Part shown: in pieces, positions 4,422-5,291 of the stretch
Layout of the letters: the number at the start of each line of letters is the position of its first letter
How positions within the stretch are numbered: position 1 is the first letter of the stretch
Assembly (NCBI GenBank): GCA_934636325.1
Contig: CAKUAK010000095.1
Span: forward strand, 1-5,291
Source: an uncultured Eubacteriales bacterium
GTDB lineage: Bacteria > Bacillota > Clostridia > Oscillospirales > Butyricicoccaceae
DNA length: 5,291 bases
Direction: 5' to 3'
Notes under the pieces: model-generated
What the model was told of the DNA's origin: nothing
Seen by the model: only the letters and a program-made list of their open reading frames with translations
The model's database searches: none
Position numbers and translations under genes: made by a program

Positions 4422-5291
4422 ATGCTGAAAAAAGTTCTTTCATGCGCCGCGCTGGCCCTGTCCCTCGGGCTTCTCTTTGCCTGCGGCAGTCCCGCGGAAA
4501 AACCGTCCGATGAAGTCACCGCCCAGAAGCCAGAGTTCACGGCCGAGACCCTGCCCCGTCTCGACGGCTCGACCGCGACGATACCCCTTTCAGAGGGCAT
4601 AGTCAAGGCTCTGCTGACCTATGATCCCGAACAGGCCAGTTCCTTTGTCCACCATTACACGACCCATTACGCCTATGAGAACCTTATTGCCGGGGACTGT
4701 GACGTCATATTCGTCACGCCGCCTTCGGCCGACGAATACCAGCTCATGGACGATTCGGGCAAGGAGTACGAGGTCGACATGGTGGTCAAGGACGCCTTCG
4801 TCTTTCTTGTCAACGAAAGCAACCCGGTCGACGACATATCGGTCAGCGACCTCAAGAAGATCTATACCGGCGAGATAACCAACTGGAGCCAGCTGGGCGG
4901 CGACGATCAGCCGATAACAGCCTTCCAGCGTCCCGATAACTCCGGCAGCCAGACCCTTATGTATAAGCTGCTCGTTCCCCAGGATGAGATAGCCGACGCG
5001 CCCTCCGAGCTCAAGCCCGCCGGGATGGACGACCTTGTCGACGCCGTATCAGACTATGACAGCGGCGCGTATTCCATCGGCTATTCGGTCTATTATTACG
5101 CCTCCGGCATGTATACCGATCCCGATTCGAAAATGATCTCGGTCGACGGAGTATACCCCACAATCGAGAGCATTTCCGACTGTTCTTATCCCCTGTCCGA
5201 CGGATATTATGCCGTGTATGACAAGACGCTGGCCGACGATTCGCCGGTCATGCAGCTTATAGCATGGCTCAAATCGGACGAGGGCCAGAAG
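4422..5291 (+). CDS. PstS-like substrate-binding lipoprotein (3' end beyond window)
   Basis: The reading frame stays open for 290 codons to the window edge, so the C-terminus is missing. A signal peptide (KK at 3-4, hydrophobic 9-19) ends in LFAC with lipidated C21, giving an extracytoplasmic lipoprotein. PstS-family marks are DGSTATIPL (48-56), KKIYTGEITNWSQLGG (145-160), RPDNSGSQTLM (170-180), AYSIGYSVYYY (216-226), and AWLKSDEGQ (281-289), which resembles the usual closing segment, so few residues should be missing. Such proteins bind phosphate for an ABC importer, but the usual SGSG-type ligand loop is replaced by HHYTTHYAYENL (77-88) before the DVIFVTPPS segment (94-102), so the ligand is uncertain. 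AAAGGAG at 4406-4412 lies nine bases before ATG. It follows the first lipoprotein gene by 20 bases with no terminator, so the two are probably co-transcribed. Confidence 0.9.
   Translation, partial: MLKKVLSCAALALSLGLLFACGSPAEKPSDEVTAQKPEFTAETLPRLDGSTATIPLSEGIVKALLTYDPEQASSFVHHYTTHYAYENLIAGDCDVIFVTPPSADEYQLMDDSGKEYEVDMVVKDAFVFLVNESNPVDDISVSDLKKIYTGEITNWSQLGGDDQPITAFQRPDNSGSQTLMYKLLVPQDEIADAPSELKPAGMDDLVDAVSDYDSGAYSIGYSVYYYASGMYTDPDSKMISVDGVYPTIESISDCSYPLSDGYYAVYDKTLADDSPVMQLIAWLKSDEGQK

Overview
The window looks like chromosomal DNA from a Gram-positive, probably clostridial bacterium (Bacillota; an Oscillospiraceae/Ruminococcaceae-like gut lineage is my inference). The signs are a compact tRNA cluster with encoded CCA ends, strong AGGAGG-type ribosome binding sites, a bacterial Hsp33 gene, and two adjacent lipoprotein genes with lipoboxes. 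The coding DNA is fairly G+C-rich, the intergenic DNA A+T-rich, and isoleucine is often encoded by ATA.

Layout. Positions 1-26 are a perfect GC-rich hairpin, probably a terminator. Positions 27-408 hold no protein gene but many hairpins and a tRNA-like T-arm; this may be an uncharacterised structured RNA. Positions 409-932 are a five-gene tRNA operon on the minus strand, read Val(TAC)-Asp(GTC)-Phe(GAA)-Gly(GCC)-Cys(GCA). It has a consensus promoter at 955-983, helically phased A-tracts upstream of that promoter, and a probable terminator at 409-472.

Positions 1044-2751 are a second minus-strand unit: a class I SAM-dependent methyltransferase gene, then hslO (redox-regulated chaperone Hsp33). 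Their ends overlap by 8 bases, and a strong terminator follows at 1044-1086. A 177-base divergent intergenic region (2752-2928) leads into a plus-strand unit: a 490-residue lipoprotein with an apparent internal duplication (DUF4163/DUF3298-like), then, 20 bases on, a PstS-like substrate-binding lipoprotein that runs off the right edge.

The tRNA and hslO units are ordinary housekeeping genes. The lipoprotein pair probably acts on the outer face of the membrane. No complete new defence or mobile system is visible. The least explained parts are the non-coding segment at 27-408, the duplicated lipoprotein, and the divergent ligand loop of the PstS-like protein.
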